NCBI RefSeq assembly: GCF_013032445.1
Contig: NZ_WQCA01000005.1
Span: forward strand, 124,001-188,000
DNA length: 64,000 nt
Reading direction: 5' to 3'
Source: Ruegeria arenilitoris
Lineage (GTDB): Bacteria; Pseudomonadota; Alphaproteobacteria; Rhodobacterales; Rhodobacteraceae
Shown: in pieces, positions 34,786 through 45,999 of the stretch
How positions within the stretch are numbered: the stretch's first letter is position 1
Layout: each line of letters begins with the position of its first letter
Notes under the pieces: model-generated
Told to the model about the DNA's origin: nothing
Seen by the model: only the letters and a program-made list of their open reading frames with translations
Database searches by the model: none
Made by a program: the position numbers and the translations under genes

Positions 34786-36861
34786 ATGCCCGACCTGCTG
34801 ATCGAACTGTTTTCCGAGGAGATCCCCGCCCGTATGCAGACCCGCGCGGGCGAGGACCTGAAAAAGCGGATCACCGATGGTTTGGTCGAGGCTGGCTTGA
34901 CCTATGCCGGGGCTGCCGCCCTGACCACGCCGCGCCGTCTGACGCTGGCGATCGAAGGCCTGCTGGCTGAAAGCCCGACGATCCGCGAGGAACGCAAAGG
35001 GCCGAAAGTTGGCGCACCGGACAAGGCCATCGAAGGCTTTCTGCGCGGCGCGGGCTTGACCCGTGATCAACTGGAAGAACGTGATACCCCGAAAGGTGCG
35101 GTCTACTTTGCCACCATCGAGAAAGCTGGCCGTCCGGCTGCCGAAATCGTGGCCGAGGTGCTTGAGGCCACTATCCGCAATTTCCCCTGGCCCAAATCGA
35201 TGCGTTGGGGCAGTGGTCCTCTGCGCTGGGTGCGTCCGTTGCATTCGATCCTGTGCATCCTGACCGATGAGGCCGGCGCGCAGGTCGTGCCGCTTGAGGT
35301 CGATGGCATCACATCCGGTGACACCACCGCTGGTCACCGCTTCATGGCTCCGAACCGGTTCTCGGTTACGTCGTTCGACGACTACGCGGCCAAGCTGAAG
35401 CGCGCCTTTGTGGTGCTGAACCCAACTGACCGGGCCGAGCATATCTGGAACGACGCGCAGAACATGGCCTTTGCCGCGGGTCTGGAAGTGGTCGAGGACA
35501 AGGGCCTGCTGGCTGAGGTTGCCGGACTGGTCGAATGGCCGGTGGTGCTGATGGGGCAGATCGACGACGAATTCCTGGACCTGCCGCCCGAGGTGCTGCA
35601 GACTTCGATGAAAGAACACCAGAAGTTTTTCTCGGTTCGCAATCCCAAGACCGGCCGGATTGAACGTTTCATCACCGTCGCCAACCGCGAAACCGCCGAC
35701 AATGGCGCGAGCATTCTGGCGGGTAACCAAAAGGTACTGTCGGCGCGTTTGGCCGATGCGAAGTTTTTCTGGGAGAACGACCTGCGTGTGGTCAAGGAAC
35801 ATGGGTTCGAGCCGTGGGTTGACCGCCTGAACAATGTAACCTTCCACGCCAAGCTGGGCTCGCAAGGCGAGCGGGTTATTCGCATTGGGCATCTTGCAGG
35901 TGAACTGGCCGCCGCGACAGGGGCCGACAAAACACTGGCCACTTTGGCGGGGCAGGGATGCAAAGCCGATTTGTGTTCGGAAATGGTCTATGAATTCCCA
36001 GAACTGCAGGGGCTGATGGGCCGCTACTATGCTGCTGCGGCTGAACTGCCCGAAGAGATCGGTCAGGCGTGTGAAGAACACTACTCGCCGCTCGGCCCGT
36101 CGGATGACGTGCCGACCGCACCGGTTTCTGTAGCGGTCGCCTTGGCGGATAAGCTGGACACGCTGACCGGGTTCTGGGCGATTGATGAGAAACCGACGGG
36201 TTCGAAGGACCCGTTTGCCCTGCGTCGCGCGGCGTTGGGGGTTATTCGATTGGTTCTGACCAACGAACTAAGTATGCCTTTACTTTCAACGTTCACGATG
36301 CAGGTTTCCGATAGCTCTGAGTTTGAAGAAAAATCGGCAGACCTCCTCTCCTTCTTCCACGACCGCCTCAAAGTCTTCCTCCGCGACGAGGGCATCCGTC
36401 ATGACATCATCGATGCCTGCATCGCAATGGAGGGGAATGACGACCTCAACCTGCTGGTCAAACGTGCCCGGGCTCTGAACGCGGTGATCGCGACCGAGGA
36501 TGGGGAAAACCTCGTGCAGGGGTTCAAGCGCGCCAACAATATCCTGACGCAGGCCGAGGAGAAAGACGGCGTCGAATACTCCTACGGTGCGGATGTGAAA
36601 TTTGCTGAGACGGACAATGAAAAGGCGCTGTTTGCCGCTTTGGACGGGGCGCAGGGAGAGATCAACACGGCCTTGAAGTCCGAGGACTTCCCGTCGGCAA
36701 TGTCGGCAATGGCTGCGCTGCGTGGTCCGGTGGATGCGTTTTTCGAGGATGTTCAGGTCAATACAGACAACGACATCCTGCGCCGCAACCGCCTGAACTT
36801 GCTGAGCCAGATTCGTAAGGTTTGCTCCAGCGTGGCGGATCTCAGCAAGATCGAAGGCTAA
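34786..36861 (+). CDS. glyS: Glycyl-tRNA synthetase beta subunit
   Basis: A 691-residue tRNA-binding subunit that partners GlyQ. It starts MPDLLIELFSEEIPARMQTR, the standard opening of the family. Further landmarks are FPWPKSMRWGSGPLRWVRPL, VLMGQIDDEFLDLPPEVLQTSMKEHQKFF, GSKDPFALRRAALGVIRL and the C-terminal DALR-like anticodon-binding region. Length is close to the norm. It probably shares a message with gltS. Confidence 0.97.
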   Translation: MPDLLIELFSEEIPARMQTRAGEDLKKRITDGLVEAGLTYAGAAALTTPRRLTLAIEGLLAESPTIREERKGPKVGAPDKAIEGFLRGAGLTRDQLEERDTPKGAVYFATIEKAGRPAAEIVAEVLEATIRNFPWPKSMRWGSGPLRWVRPLHSILCILTDEAGAQVVPLEVDGITSGDTTAGHRFMAPNRFSVTSFDDYAAKLKRAFVVLNPTDRAEHIWNDAQNMAFAAGLEVVEDKGLLAEVAGLVEWPVVLMGQIDDEFLDLPPEVLQTSMKEHQKFFSVRNPKTGRIERFITVANRETADNGASILAGNQKVLSARLADAKFFWENDLRVVKEHGFEPWVDRLNNVTFHAKLGSQGERVIRIGHLAGELAAATGADKTLATLAGQGCKADLCSEMVYEFPELQGLMGRYYAAAAELPEEIGQACEEHYSPLGPSDDVPTAPVSVAVALADKLDTLTGFWAIDEKPTGSKDPFALRRAALGVIRLVLTNELSMPLLSTFTMQVSDSSEFEEKSADLLSFFHDRLKVFLRDEGIRHDIIDACIAMEGNDDLNLLVKRARALNAVIATEDGENLVQGFKRANNILTQAEEKDGVEYSYGADVKFAETDNEKALFAALDGAQGEINTALKSEDFPSAMSAMAALRGPVDAFFEDVQVNTDNDILRRNRLNLLSQIRKVCSSVADLSKIEG

Positions 36862-36925
36862 GCCAGAACGCCCTTGCGCCATTGGTGCAGGGGCTTATGC
36901 TGCGTGCAAACCAAAAGGTGCCGCA

Positions 36926-39466
36926 GTGCAGAATAATCCACATACCACACTGATCACGTCCGAAGCGCCCGTCACCGCCAACACCCATGGCGGGCGGGCG
37001 AAATGCCTGCAACGTCTGGTCCGTCTGGACTTGCCGGTGCCGCGAACGGTCGCGCTTTCCTTCGATGCGGTCCATCGGATTGCTGAAGGCCATGTGCCCG
37101 ATCTCGTGGCCATTCTCGAACAGTTCGATCAGACCGCACTACTGTGTGTACGACCCAGCTCTGAAGATCCGGATTGGGGCGGCCCGGGTGCGATCCTCAA
37201 CATTGGTATGAATGATGGGCGGTATTTGGACCTGTCAGGATCGATGGGGGACGAGGCCGCCGCCGCACTGTATCTGCGCTTTGTTCAAAGCTTTGCCATC
37301 CACGTGGCCCGTTTGGACGCAGATGTGTTCGACGATATCGACGCGGATGGCAGCGAAGGGCTGCGCATGTCCTTGCGGGCCTATGAGGACGAGACCGACG
37401 AAGCATTCCCGCAGGACCGGGGAGAACAGCTGATCGCCGTGCTGCGATCAATGGCGCGGGCGTGGGACGGAACCTCGGCCCGTTTGCTGCGTCAGGCCAA
37501 GGGTGCGCCTGCGGACGCGGGGCTCGGACTTGTCATTCAAGAGATGATCCCTGGCGTCGGGCAGGGCGAATGCGGATCGGGCGTGCTGCAATTGATCGAC
37601 TCGACCACCGGATTGCCGCAGATCACTGGCCGATACCTGAGTCAGAGTCAGGGGCGCGATGCGCTGGGTGAAGGTGTCGCGGCGCTCTATCTGGAAAAGG
37701 ACCCGCGCGGGAAGTCGCTGGAAGAAGTGGCGCCGGAGGCCTTTGCCAACCTCAAGTCCCATGCTGCGCTGATGCGCACCAAACTGCGCGAGGAAATGCA
37801 GGTCGAGTTCGTGATCGAAAACGGCCACGTTCACATTCTGGACGGCGTGCGGGTGCAGCGCAGTGCGCGGGCCGCGCTGCGGATTGCGGTGCGGTTGGCC
37901 GAAGATGGCATCATTCCACCGCAAGAGGCGGTGATGCGGGTTGATCCGCATTCTCTGAACGAAATGCTGCACCGGCAAGTTCACCCCGAAGCGCGTCGGG
38001 ATGTTCTGACCACCGGTATCGCCGCCAGCCCGGGTGCTGCGACAGGTAAAATCGTGTTCACCTCAGCCGAAGCGCAGGCCAGCGCCGCGCGGGGTGAGCC
38101 CTGTATTCTGGTGCGTCGCGAAACCTCACCCGAGGATGTGCGCGGGATGCACGCGGCCGTTGCGGTGCTGACAGAAAAAGGGGGCATGACCAGCCACGCC
38201 GCAGTTATTGGCCGCGGGTTGGGGCTGCCCTGTATCGTCGGCGCGTCCGAGATGCGGTTTCAGACCAAAAAGAAGATGCTGACGGCACCGGATGGTCGGG
38301 TGCTTAAAACCGGCGATACACTGACGATCGACGGGACTTCGGGGCAAGTGCTGGCGGGGCAACCAGTTATGCTTGAGGCCGCGCTGGATGACTGTTTCCA
38401 GACGCTGATGGGATGGGCCGATGACGAACGTGATATCGCCATCCGCGCCAACGCCGATACGCCCGCGGACGCGCAAACTGCGCGGAATTTTATGGCGCAG
38501 GGGATCGGCTTGTGCCGGACCGAGCATATGTTCTTTGACCCCGGTCGCCTGATCGTTATGCGCGAGATGATCTTTGCCCAAACCTCTTCCGGCCGTGCGG
38601 CGGTTCTGGAACGTTTGCTACCGATGCAGCGCGAGGATTTCGTACAGTTGTTCCGGATCATGGAAGGACAACCCGTCTGCATCCGACTGTTCGATCCACC
38701 ATTGCATGAATTTCTGCCGACCACACGCAGCGGACAACGCGAACTGGCCGAAGCGCTGGATTTGCCGGTTTCCGACGTCGAACGGCGCGTCGCGGCGATG
38801 ACCGAATACAACCCAATGCTGGGTCTGCGCGGGGTACGATTGGGTGTAACCGTGCCTGAAATCTACGACATGCAGGCGCGTGCCATCTTTGAGGCAACTC
38901 TTGAGGCCAGCAAGGACGGTGCTCCGGTGGTGCCCGAAGTGATGATCCCGCTGGTTTCTGCCAAGCGTGAGGTGGAACTGGTCAAATCCCGCATCGACTC
39001 GGTTGCCGCTTCGGTCGCCGGCGAACGCGGGGAAGAGTTCGAATACCGCTTGGGTGTTATGGTCGAAACCCCGCGTGCCTGTCTGCGGGCGGATGAGATC
39101 GCACCGCAGACGTCGTTCCTGAGTTTCGGTACCAACGACTTGACCCAGATGACCTATGGCCTGTCGCGTGACGATGCGGGCCGGTTCATGTCAGCTTATG
39201 TGCGTCAGGGCGTGTTCGTCGAAGACCCGTTCCACGTTCTGGATCCCGATGGGGTAGGGGAATTGCTGAAACTGGGGGCAGAGCGCGGGCGTCAGGCCCA
39301 ACCGGATGTTACCCTGTCCGTGTGCGGCGAACACGGGGGAAACCCCGAATCAATCGCTATTTGCCGCGATCTGGGGTTTGACTACGTGTCTTGCTCTCCG
39401 TTTCGGGTCCCGGTTGCTCGGCTGGCTTCCGCTCAGCTGGCGATTTCGTCCAGACTTGGGGGTTGA
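36926..39466 (+). CDS. ppdK: Pyruvate, phosphate dikinase-type enzyme
   Basis: An 846-residue three-domain phosphotransferase that interconverts pyruvate and PEP with ATP and phosphate. The N-terminal ATP-grasp begins TANTHGGRAKCLQRLV. The swivelling His domain has TEKGGMTSHAAVIGRG (phospho-His). The C-terminal TIM barrel carries GLCRTEHMFF, NPMLGLRGVR, SFGTNDLTQMTYG and CGEHGGNPES with the catalytic Cys. The C-terminal half is very PPDK-like, while the ATP-grasp loop reads RPSSEDPDWGGPGAILN where ordinary PPDK has a different loop. It is shorter than usual (about 880). It could be a paralogue with altered phosphoryl donor. Confidence 0.88.
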   Translation: MQNNPHTTLITSEAPVTANTHGGRAKCLQRLVRLDLPVPRTVALSFDAVHRIAEGHVPDLVAILEQFDQTALLCVRPSSEDPDWGGPGAILNIGMNDGRYLDLSGSMGDEAAAALYLRFVQSFAIHVARLDADVFDDIDADGSEGLRMSLRAYEDETDEAFPQDRGEQLIAVLRSMARAWDGTSARLLRQAKGAPADAGLGLVIQEMIPGVGQGECGSGVLQLIDSTTGLPQITGRYLSQSQGRDALGEGVAALYLEKDPRGKSLEEVAPEAFANLKSHAALMRTKLREEMQVEFVIENGHVHILDGVRVQRSARAALRIAVRLAEDGIIPPQEAVMRVDPHSLNEMLHRQVHPEARRDVLTTGIAASPGAATGKIVFTSAEAQASAARGEPCILVRRETSPEDVRGMHAAVAVLTEKGGMTSHAAVIGRGLGLPCIVGASEMRFQTKKKMLTAPDGRVLKTGDTLTIDGTSGQVLAGQPVMLEAALDDCFQTLMGWADDERDIAIRANADTPADAQTARNFMAQGIGLCRTEHMFFDPGRLIVMREMIFAQTSSGRAAVLERLLPMQREDFVQLFRIMEGQPVCIRLFDPPLHEFLPTTRSGQRELAEALDLPVSDVERRVAAMTEYNPMLGLRGVRLGVTVPEIYDMQARAIFEATLEASKDGAPVVPEVMIPLVSAKREVELVKSRIDSVAASVAGERGEEFEYRLGVMVETPRACLRADEIAPQTSFLSFGTNDLTQMTYGLSRDDAGRFMSAYVRQGVFVEDPFHVLDPDGVGELLKLGAERGRQAQPDVTLSVCGEHGGNPESIAICRDLGFDYVSCSPFRVPVARLASAQLAISSRLGG

Positions 39467-39652
39467 CAGGGGCCTTTTGCCCTAGGATTAGTGGTTTTTG
39501 AGCAACCTTGTGCCGGAATTGATTTTCCTCACGAGCGATTTTCCACTTGCATTTTTGTTGGAACTAGACGTCTTCGCCGGACTGCGCTAAATGCCTCGTC
39601 GCGCCCGCCGGGGGAGGGTACGGCGCGATTTGTGCCTGTGCGAGGTTATCTG

Positions 39653-40294
39653 ATGCTACGATACATACTGGCTGCTGCCACATTGGCGGCAACCGTGCTG
39701 CCGAGTGTGTCTTTCGCTGAAAAGGAAGCCACCGATACTACGAAACGCGAACTTGTCGCACGGAGCGAACTGCCCGGACAGAATTTTCGCGACTATCTGA
39801 ATCTGTTCAAGCCACGCAAAAAGCTTGAGCCAGTTGAAATTTCGTATTCGAAGAACTGGCTGGATCAACAGCCCACGGCTTCCGGAGACGAACACTTCAA
39901 ATGTCTGGCCGAAGCGCTGTACTTTGAGGCGCGCGGTGAAAGCGTTCGGGGACAGTTCGCTGTGGCCGAAGTCATTCTGAACCGCGTCAAAAGCAGCCGT
40001 TTTCCAAATTCACTGTGCGGTGTGATCAAGCAAGGAACTGGCAAGAAGTATCAATGCCAATTCACCTATACTTGCGATGGCCACAAAGAAGTAATCCGCG
40101 AAAAAAAGGCCTATGAACGGGTGTCCAAGGTTGCGCGTGTCGCGATTGATGGTGTCGCCAAGGAACTGACCGAAGGGGCCACCCATTACCACACAACTGC
40201 GGTACGCCCGTCGTGGTCGCGCGTTTACAAGGAAACGGCGCGAATTGGTGTACATATCTTCTACAGGCACAACTACCGAACCGCGAGCAACTAA
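39653..40294 (+). CDS. SleB-type cell wall hydrolase
   Basis: A 213-residue exported protein. GAGG lies seven bases before the ATG of MLRYILAAATLAATVLPSVSFA, a clear signal peptide. The C-terminal 130 residues are a Hydrolase_2 (SleB/CwlJ) domain with CLAEALYFEARGESVRGQFAVAEVI, whose Glu in EARGE is the catalytic residue, then NRVKSSRFPNSLCGVI, QCQFTYTCDG and GATHYHTTAVRPSW. Such proteins cleave peptidoglycan glycan strands. The upstream open frame from 39491 has no ribosome binding site. Confidence 0.9.
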   Translation: MLRYILAAATLAATVLPSVSFAEKEATDTTKRELVARSELPGQNFRDYLNLFKPRKKLEPVEISYSKNWLDQQPTASGDEHFKCLAEALYFEARGESVRGQFAVAEVILNRVKSSRFPNSLCGVIKQGTGKKYQCQFTYTCDGHKEVIREKKAYERVSKVARVAIDGVAKELTEGATHYHTTAVRPSWSRVYKETARIGVHIFYRHNYRTASN

Positions 40295-40296
40295 AA

Positions 40297-40334
40297 AGCA
40301 CACCCGCGCTGTTAGATTGGCAGCGCGGGGTGCT
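40297..40334 (+). terminator. Terminator-like hairpin after the SleB gene
   Basis: AGCACACCCGCGCTG pairs with CAGCGCGGGGTGCT with one imperfection, followed by a mixed AAAATTT run. It lies just after the stop codon. Confidence 0.65.
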
Positions 40335-40575
40335 AAAATTTGGCCAATTGCGGACGTTTAGGCGGTTCCTGTAATGGTTTGCAGTTTCCGATCAATCGGT
40401 CGACAGATTAGGCGGGTGTCAAATGTCGGGGCATAGTGCACCGCAGGCGGTTCTTTGGGCTCGCGCTATACAACGCCGCATTCGATGTCTGGAATGGCGT
40501 TTGAGGCGGTGTTATACGCCCGCTCATCCTATAGTTTTGGCTGATCAACCCACCAAGCCCGAAAAGGTCTGTCGT

Positions 40576-41496
40576 ATGAGCTCTGAAATCCGTCTTGCCT
40601 TTGCGCACCCGTCCGAGCGGTCCGAAGCGACTGCAACGCGCGGTCCGCTGGATCGCATCTCATTGCGCGACCATATCGTTGAGGTCGAGATCGGCGCTTT
40701 TCAGGCCGAACGCGGAACCACTCAGCGCATCTGCTTTAACATCGTGGTCGAAGTGCGCCCGTTGACCGACCCGATCGATGATGACGTGGATCGTATTCTG
40801 TCCTACGACCGCGTGACCGAAGCGATTGCTCATGAATTGGCGGCAGAGCGGCTGAACCTGCTTGAGACACTCGCGGATCGCGTCGCAGAACGCATCTTGC
40901 TTGAACCGCAGGCCGTAAGAGCTTTTGTACGCATTGAAAAACTGGACCGTGGTCCCGGCGCTCTGGGCGTTGAGATTGTGCGCGGCAAGGACAACATCCA
41001 TCACGATGTGATCGAGGAAGATCGCCCTCATCCGCGGTTGGTATTCTTGTCGAATGAAGCCATTGCGTCGTCCAACCTAACCGGGTGGATCGACCAGTTG
41101 GAGAATCGCCAGCGCCCTCTGATCCTGTGCGTGGGCGCTGCTGATATGACGGTGCCTCAGACAGGGCACGTGATGACGCAGCGCCGGATTGATTTACTGG
41201 CGATTGAGCAGAACGCCTGGGTGCTTGCCGCGCGGGACCATCGCTGTGTGGTGGTTTCGACACGGACCGAATTGGACTGGGCGATGAAGAATGGCCAGAT
41301 CTGCGTCTGGGCACCATCCAAAGTCGTACTGGATGCAGTTGATGGTCCCTCGGCTGCGCCATCGGACGCCGTCGCCTTGGCTGCGTGGTTCGCGGCTACC
41401 TTTGAGGCCAGCGAAATGATGGTGATCGGCGGAGCCTTGCCAACAGCGCCGAAGACGCCTCTGCGCGCCATTCCTGTGGATCAGGCGCAACTGTGA
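40576..41496 (+). CDS. folB: Dihydroneopterin aldolase FolB with C-terminal extension
   Basis: A 306-residue protein, about two and a half times the length of ordinary FolB. Residues 25-140 are a dihydroneopterin aldolase domain (LDRISLRDHIVEVEIGAFQAE, SYDRVTEAIAHELAAERLNL, LETLADRVAERILLEP) that cleaves dihydroneopterin to the pterin aldehyde precursor of folate. The remaining 160 residues contain RPLILCVGAADMTVP, AIEQNAWVLAARDHRC, VWAPSKVV and PSDAVALAAWFAATFEASEMM, a layout that suggests an amino-acid-kinase-like fold. That second assignment is tentative. The stop overlaps the folP GTG by four bases. Confidence 0.85.
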   Translation: MSSEIRLAFAHPSERSEATATRGPLDRISLRDHIVEVEIGAFQAERGTTQRICFNIVVEVRPLTDPIDDDVDRILSYDRVTEAIAHELAAERLNLLETLADRVAERILLEPQAVRAFVRIEKLDRGPGALGVEIVRGKDNIHHDVIEEDRPHPRLVFLSNEAIASSNLTGWIDQLENRQRPLILCVGAADMTVPQTGHVMTQRRIDLLAIEQNAWVLAARDHRCVVVSTRTELDWAMKNGQICVWAPSKVVLDAVDGPSAAPSDAVALAAWFAATFEASEMMVIGGALPTAPKTPLRAIPVDQAQL

Positions 41497-42491
41497 CCGA
41501 ATACTTCCGACCGCTTGTGCAGCATGGATCGGCCCGCCCGGACGGGGCAGTACCTCTTGCCGGTCAGACTTTGTGGTTCACACATGCCGAACGGCTGTCG
41601 CGAACAGAAGCCCCGAAGGTTGTTGCGGCGCAGGACGTTCCGGGCGATGTGCTTGCCCGCCTGACGGGGCCGCGGGCCGAAATCTCCGGACTGGCGATGG
41701 ACCAACCCCAGATCATGGGTATCCTGAACGCGACACCGGACAGCTTTTCCGATGGCGGCGTGCACAACTCGGTCGAGGCGGCAGCTGCTGCGGCAGCACA
41801 GATGGTGGCGCATGGGGCCAGCATTCTGGATATCGGTGGCGAGTCGACACGTCCGGGGGCCTCTTACGTGCCGGAAGACGAAGAAATCGCACGAACCCAA
41901 CCTGCTATTGAGGCCATCCGTTCCAACACACAGGCTCTGATCTCCATCGACACCCGCAAGGCCAGCGTTGCGCGGGCGGCATGGGATGCGGGGGCGGGGC
42001 TGATCAACGACGTCTCAGGCTTCACCTTTGACCCGCAGCTTGCTCCGTTTTGCGCCGAGGTCGATGCCCCGGTCTGCGTGATGCACATGCAGGGCGATCC
42101 GGCCACGATGCAGGACGACCCGCAATACGACGACGTGCTTCTGGATGTATACGATTTCCTTCAGGGAACGGCGGCGCAGTTAGAGCAACTGGGCCTGAAC
42201 CGCGACCGGATCGTGATTGATCCGGGTATCGGGTTTGGCAAGACGCAGGATCATAATCTGACCCTTTTGCAAAATCTCAGCCTGTTCCATGGAATCGGTT
42301 GTTCGATTCTGCTGGGTGTGTCGCGCAAAGGGCTCATCGGGCAGATCGGCCAGGAACCGCGCAAGGACGCGCGTGCGCCGGGATCAATTGCCGTTGCTTT
42401 GGCAGGATTGTCTCAGGGCGTGCAAATCCTGCGGGTTCATGACGTGCCTGAGACCGCTCAGGCCTTGCGTCTGTGGGCCGCCGTCCGGTAA
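41493..42491 (+). CDS. folP: Dihydropteroate synthase
   Basis: A 332-residue TIM-barrel enzyme that joins the pterin to p-aminobenzoate. GTG start inside a GTGA overlap with folB. After an unusual N-terminal 65 residues come the family motifs [51 protein letters not shown] and [11 protein letters not shown]. The N-terminal part before the first motif is longer than in standalone FolP and its role is unclear. It forms a run with folB and glmM. Confidence 0.95.
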   Translation: MTEYFRPLVQHGSARPDGAVPLAGQTLWFTHAERLSRTEAPKVVAAQDVPGDVLARLTGPRAEISGLAMDQPQIMGILNATPDSFSDGGVHNSVEAAAAAAAQMVAHGASILDIGGESTRPGASYVPEDEEIARTQPAIEAIRSNTQALISIDTRKASVARAAWDAGAGLINDVSGFTFDPQLAPFCAEVDAPVCVMHMQGDPATMQDDPQYDDVLLDVYDFLQGTAAQLEQLGLNRDRIVIDPGIGFGKTQDHNLTLLQNLSLFHGIGCSILLGVSRKGLIGQIGQEPRKDARAPGSIAVALAGLSQGVQILRVHDVPETAQALRLWAAVR

Positions 42492-42525
42492 TCCCTTCAC
42501 AGGCAAGAAATTACGGAGTGACATG

Positions 42526-43869
42526 ATGCGCAAGCTGTTCGGAACCGACGGGGTGCGGGGCACCGCCAATACCCATCCGATAACGGCCGAGATGGCCCTG
42601 CGCATCGGCGCTGCCGTCGGACGGTATTTCCGCCGCAATCAATCCGGCGCGCACCGGGTGGTGATCGGCAAGGACACGCGCCTGTCCGGGTATATGTTGG
42701 AGAACGCGCTGACGGCGGGTCTGACCTCGACCGGGATGAATGTGCTGTTGTTGGGCCCGGTGCCAACGCCTGCTGTTGGGCTGATGACCCGGTCCATGCG
42801 TGCGGACCTGGGTGTGATGATTTCTGCCAGTCACAATCCGGCGGATGACAACGGCATCAAGTTCTTCGGCCCCGACGGGTACAAGTTGTCCGATCAGGCA
42901 GAACTGAAAATCGAACGTCTGATAGAAGAGGGGGTTAAACCCGCGCAGGCTCAAAACATCGGCCGCGCGCGCCGCGTGGATGATGCGCGGTTCCGCTATG
43001 GCGAGCGGGTGAAGTCTTCGTTGTCCCGCGACTTGCGTCTGGACGGTCTGAAAGTGGTGGTCGATTGCGCCAACGGCGCCGCACACCGCACCGCGCCCGA
43101 GGTTCTGTGGGAATTGGGCGCCGATGTCATTCCGGTCGGGACCGCGCCGAACGGTAAGAATATCAACCTGAATTGCGGCTCGACCAAACCTCAGCTGGCG
43201 GCTGAAACGGTTGTGGCCCATGGCGCGGATGTTGGTATTTGCCTCGACGGCGACGCTGACAGGGTCGTGATGGTCGATGAACACGGGCAGGTGGCTGACG
43301 GGGATCAGCTGATGGCGCTGCTGGCGACTAGCTGGGCCAAGGCCGATCGCCTGGAAGGTGGTGCACTGGTTGCGACGGTCATGTCTAACCTCGGGCTGGA
43401 ACGGCACCTTGCCACGCAAGGGCTGCGACTGGAGCGGACGGCTGTTGGCGACCGCTATGTCGTTGAACGGATGCGCGAAGGCGGATTCAATCTGGGTGGA
43501 GAACAGTCCGGCCATATCGTCATGAGCGACTATGCCACCACCGGCGACGGCCTGATGGCCGGCCTGCATTTCCTGTCTGAGATGGTGCTTTCGGGCCGCA
43601 AAGCGTCCGAGCTGTCGGTTCAGTTCGAAACCGTTCCGCAACTGCTGAAGAACGTTCGGTATCAAGATGGTCAGACCCCGCTGGAAAACAGCACCGTTAA
43701 GGCCGCAATCGCCGATGCCGAGGCGCGCCTGAATGGACAAGGGCGTCTGCTGATACGCAAATCGGGCACCGAGCCTCTGATCCGCGTGATGGCGGAATGC
43801 GAAGATGACGCTCTGCTGACGCAAGTTGTCGATGGTATCGTGGCCGAGGTCGAGGCGGTTGCAGGTTAA
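42526..43869 (+). CDS. glmM: Phosphoglucosamine mutase
   Basis: A 447-residue enzyme that converts glucosamine-6-phosphate to glucosamine-1-phosphate for peptidoglycan and lipopolysaccharide. Two adjacent ATGs occur; the second is seven bases from GGAG and gives the canonical [12 protein letters not shown]. The active-site serine is in [17 protein letters not shown], the metal loop is [13 protein letters not shown], and the C-terminal phosphate-binding loop is [13 protein letters not shown]. The stop overlaps the stop of the convergent transporter gene by three bases. Confidence 0.97.
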   Translation: MRKLFGTDGVRGTANTHPITAEMALRIGAAVGRYFRRNQSGAHRVVIGKDTRLSGYMLENALTAGLTSTGMNVLLLGPVPTPAVGLMTRSMRADLGVMISASHNPADDNGIKFFGPDGYKLSDQAELKIERLIEEGVKPAQAQNIGRARRVDDARFRYGERVKSSLSRDLRLDGLKVVVDCANGAAHRTAPEVLWELGADVIPVGTAPNGKNINLNCGSTKPQLAAETVVAHGADVGICLDGDADRVVMVDEHGQVADGDQLMALLATSWAKADRLEGGALVATVMSNLGLERHLATQGLRLERTAVGDRYVVERMREGGFNLGGEQSGHIVMSDYATTGDGLMAGLHFLSEMVLSGRKASELSVQFETVPQLLKNVRYQDGQTPLENSTVKAAIADAEARLNGQGRLLIRKSGTEPLIRVMAECEDDALLTQVVDGIVAEVEAVAG

Positions 43870-44768
43870 CGCCCCAGCAGCATCTTTCGCAGACTGAACC
43901 ACTGGCTGATCGCCAGCCCGGTCAGGATCATGATCAGCGCGATGTAGAACCGCAGCGGCAGCGCCTCGGACAGAATCCAGGCGCCGAAGATCATCGACCA
44001 GATCGGCACCTGATAGTTGACCAGCGTCAGGAAGACGGACCCGGCGCTGCGAATGATCGAAACACGCAGCAAAGTGGCAAAGGCGGTGGGCAATAGGCCC
44101 AGTGCGATGATCGCCAGGCCGGGGCGTGTGCCCTCCCAGCGGGGCAGGCCTTCGGTCACCAGCATGATCGGCAATAACAGCGCCGCGCCGACGACCAGTG
44201 ACAACGCGGCCAGAGCGACAGGGTCAACCGGAGGACAGCGCCGGGTAAAGATTGAGGCGCAGGAATAGCACAAGGCTGCCCCGATACAGGCCAGTTGCGC
44301 CAAAGGTTCCGCCCCCTGTCCAATTTGCGTCAGGCCGGGGCCGATCAGCACCAATGCACCGCAAAACCCCAGCGAGACCCCAAGAAATCTGCGCAGGTTC
44401 AGCGGCTCATCGGAAAAGAAATGCGCCAGTGGAAGCACCATCAGCGGAATGGCCGCCATCGACAGGCCCGCAAAGGCCGAGGCCACGTATTGCTGCCCCC
44501 AACTGAGCAACATGAAGGGCAGCGCGGTCGACAGCAGGCCGATGATGGTGATGTACCACCAGAGTTTCGGGTTGCCCGAAGGTAGCTTGCGCCCGGTCAG
44601 TGCCATCATCCCCAACAAGGTCAACGCCCCCAACGTGGTGCGTGCGGTGGCAACGGTGACCGGCCCGTACCCCTCAAGCGCCATGGCAACCACCATGAAC
44701 GTCCCGCCCCAGATGAGGCCCAGAGAAATAACGCCGCTCCAATCGCGGGAAGTGGGTTGGTCAACCAT
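43866..44768 (-). CDS. EamA/DMT-family transporter
   Basis: A 300-residue ten-helix membrane protein with two EamA repeats. The start [13 protein letters not shown] is preferred; an ATG 11 codons upstream would run into the ilvC terminator region. Family traits include [16 protein letters not shown] at the N-terminus, [21 protein letters not shown] in repeat one and a helix pair at the C-terminus. It is distinct from the EamA protein near 8 kb. Substrate unknown. It converges on glmM with overlapping stop codons. Confidence 0.87.
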   Translation of the reverse strand: MVDQPTSRDWSGVISLGLIWGGTFMVVAMALEGYGPVTVATARTTLGALTLLGMMALTGRKLPSGNPKLWWYITIIGLLSTALPFMLLSWGQQYVASAFAGLSMAAIPLMVLPLAHFFSDEPLNLRRFLGVSLGFCGALVLIGPGLTQIGQGAEPLAQLACIGAALCYSCASIFTRRCPPVDPVALAALSLVVGAALLLPIMLVTEGLPRWEGTRPGLAIIALGLLPTAFATLLRVSIIRSAGSVFLTLVNYQVPIWSMIFGAWILSEALPLRFYIALIMILTGLAISQWFSLRKMLLGR

Positions 44769-44799
44769 GTTGCGCCTTGAGGTCAGGAGCTGTTGAGAC

Positions 44800-44824
44800 A
44801 AAAAGGGCGGCCGATTGGCCGCCC
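44800..44824 (-). terminator. Terminator of ilvC
   Basis: On the minus strand GGGCGGCC pairs with GGCCGCCC around AATC and runs into TTTTT, 22 bases after the ilvC stop. Confidence 0.92.
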
Positions 44825-44845
44825 CTTCGTAAAGAACTGTCGGGA

Positions 44846-45997
<1,152 letters not shown>

Positions 45998-45999
45998 TC

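Noticed and set aside
34405-36081. 558-codon open frame opposite gltS and glyS
   Set aside because: It is antisense to two well-conserved genes, has no family motifs and no ribosome binding site; long antisense frames are common in high-GC DNA.
42511-43902. 463-codon open frame opposite glmM
   Set aside because: Exact shadow of glmM, with no conserved motif.
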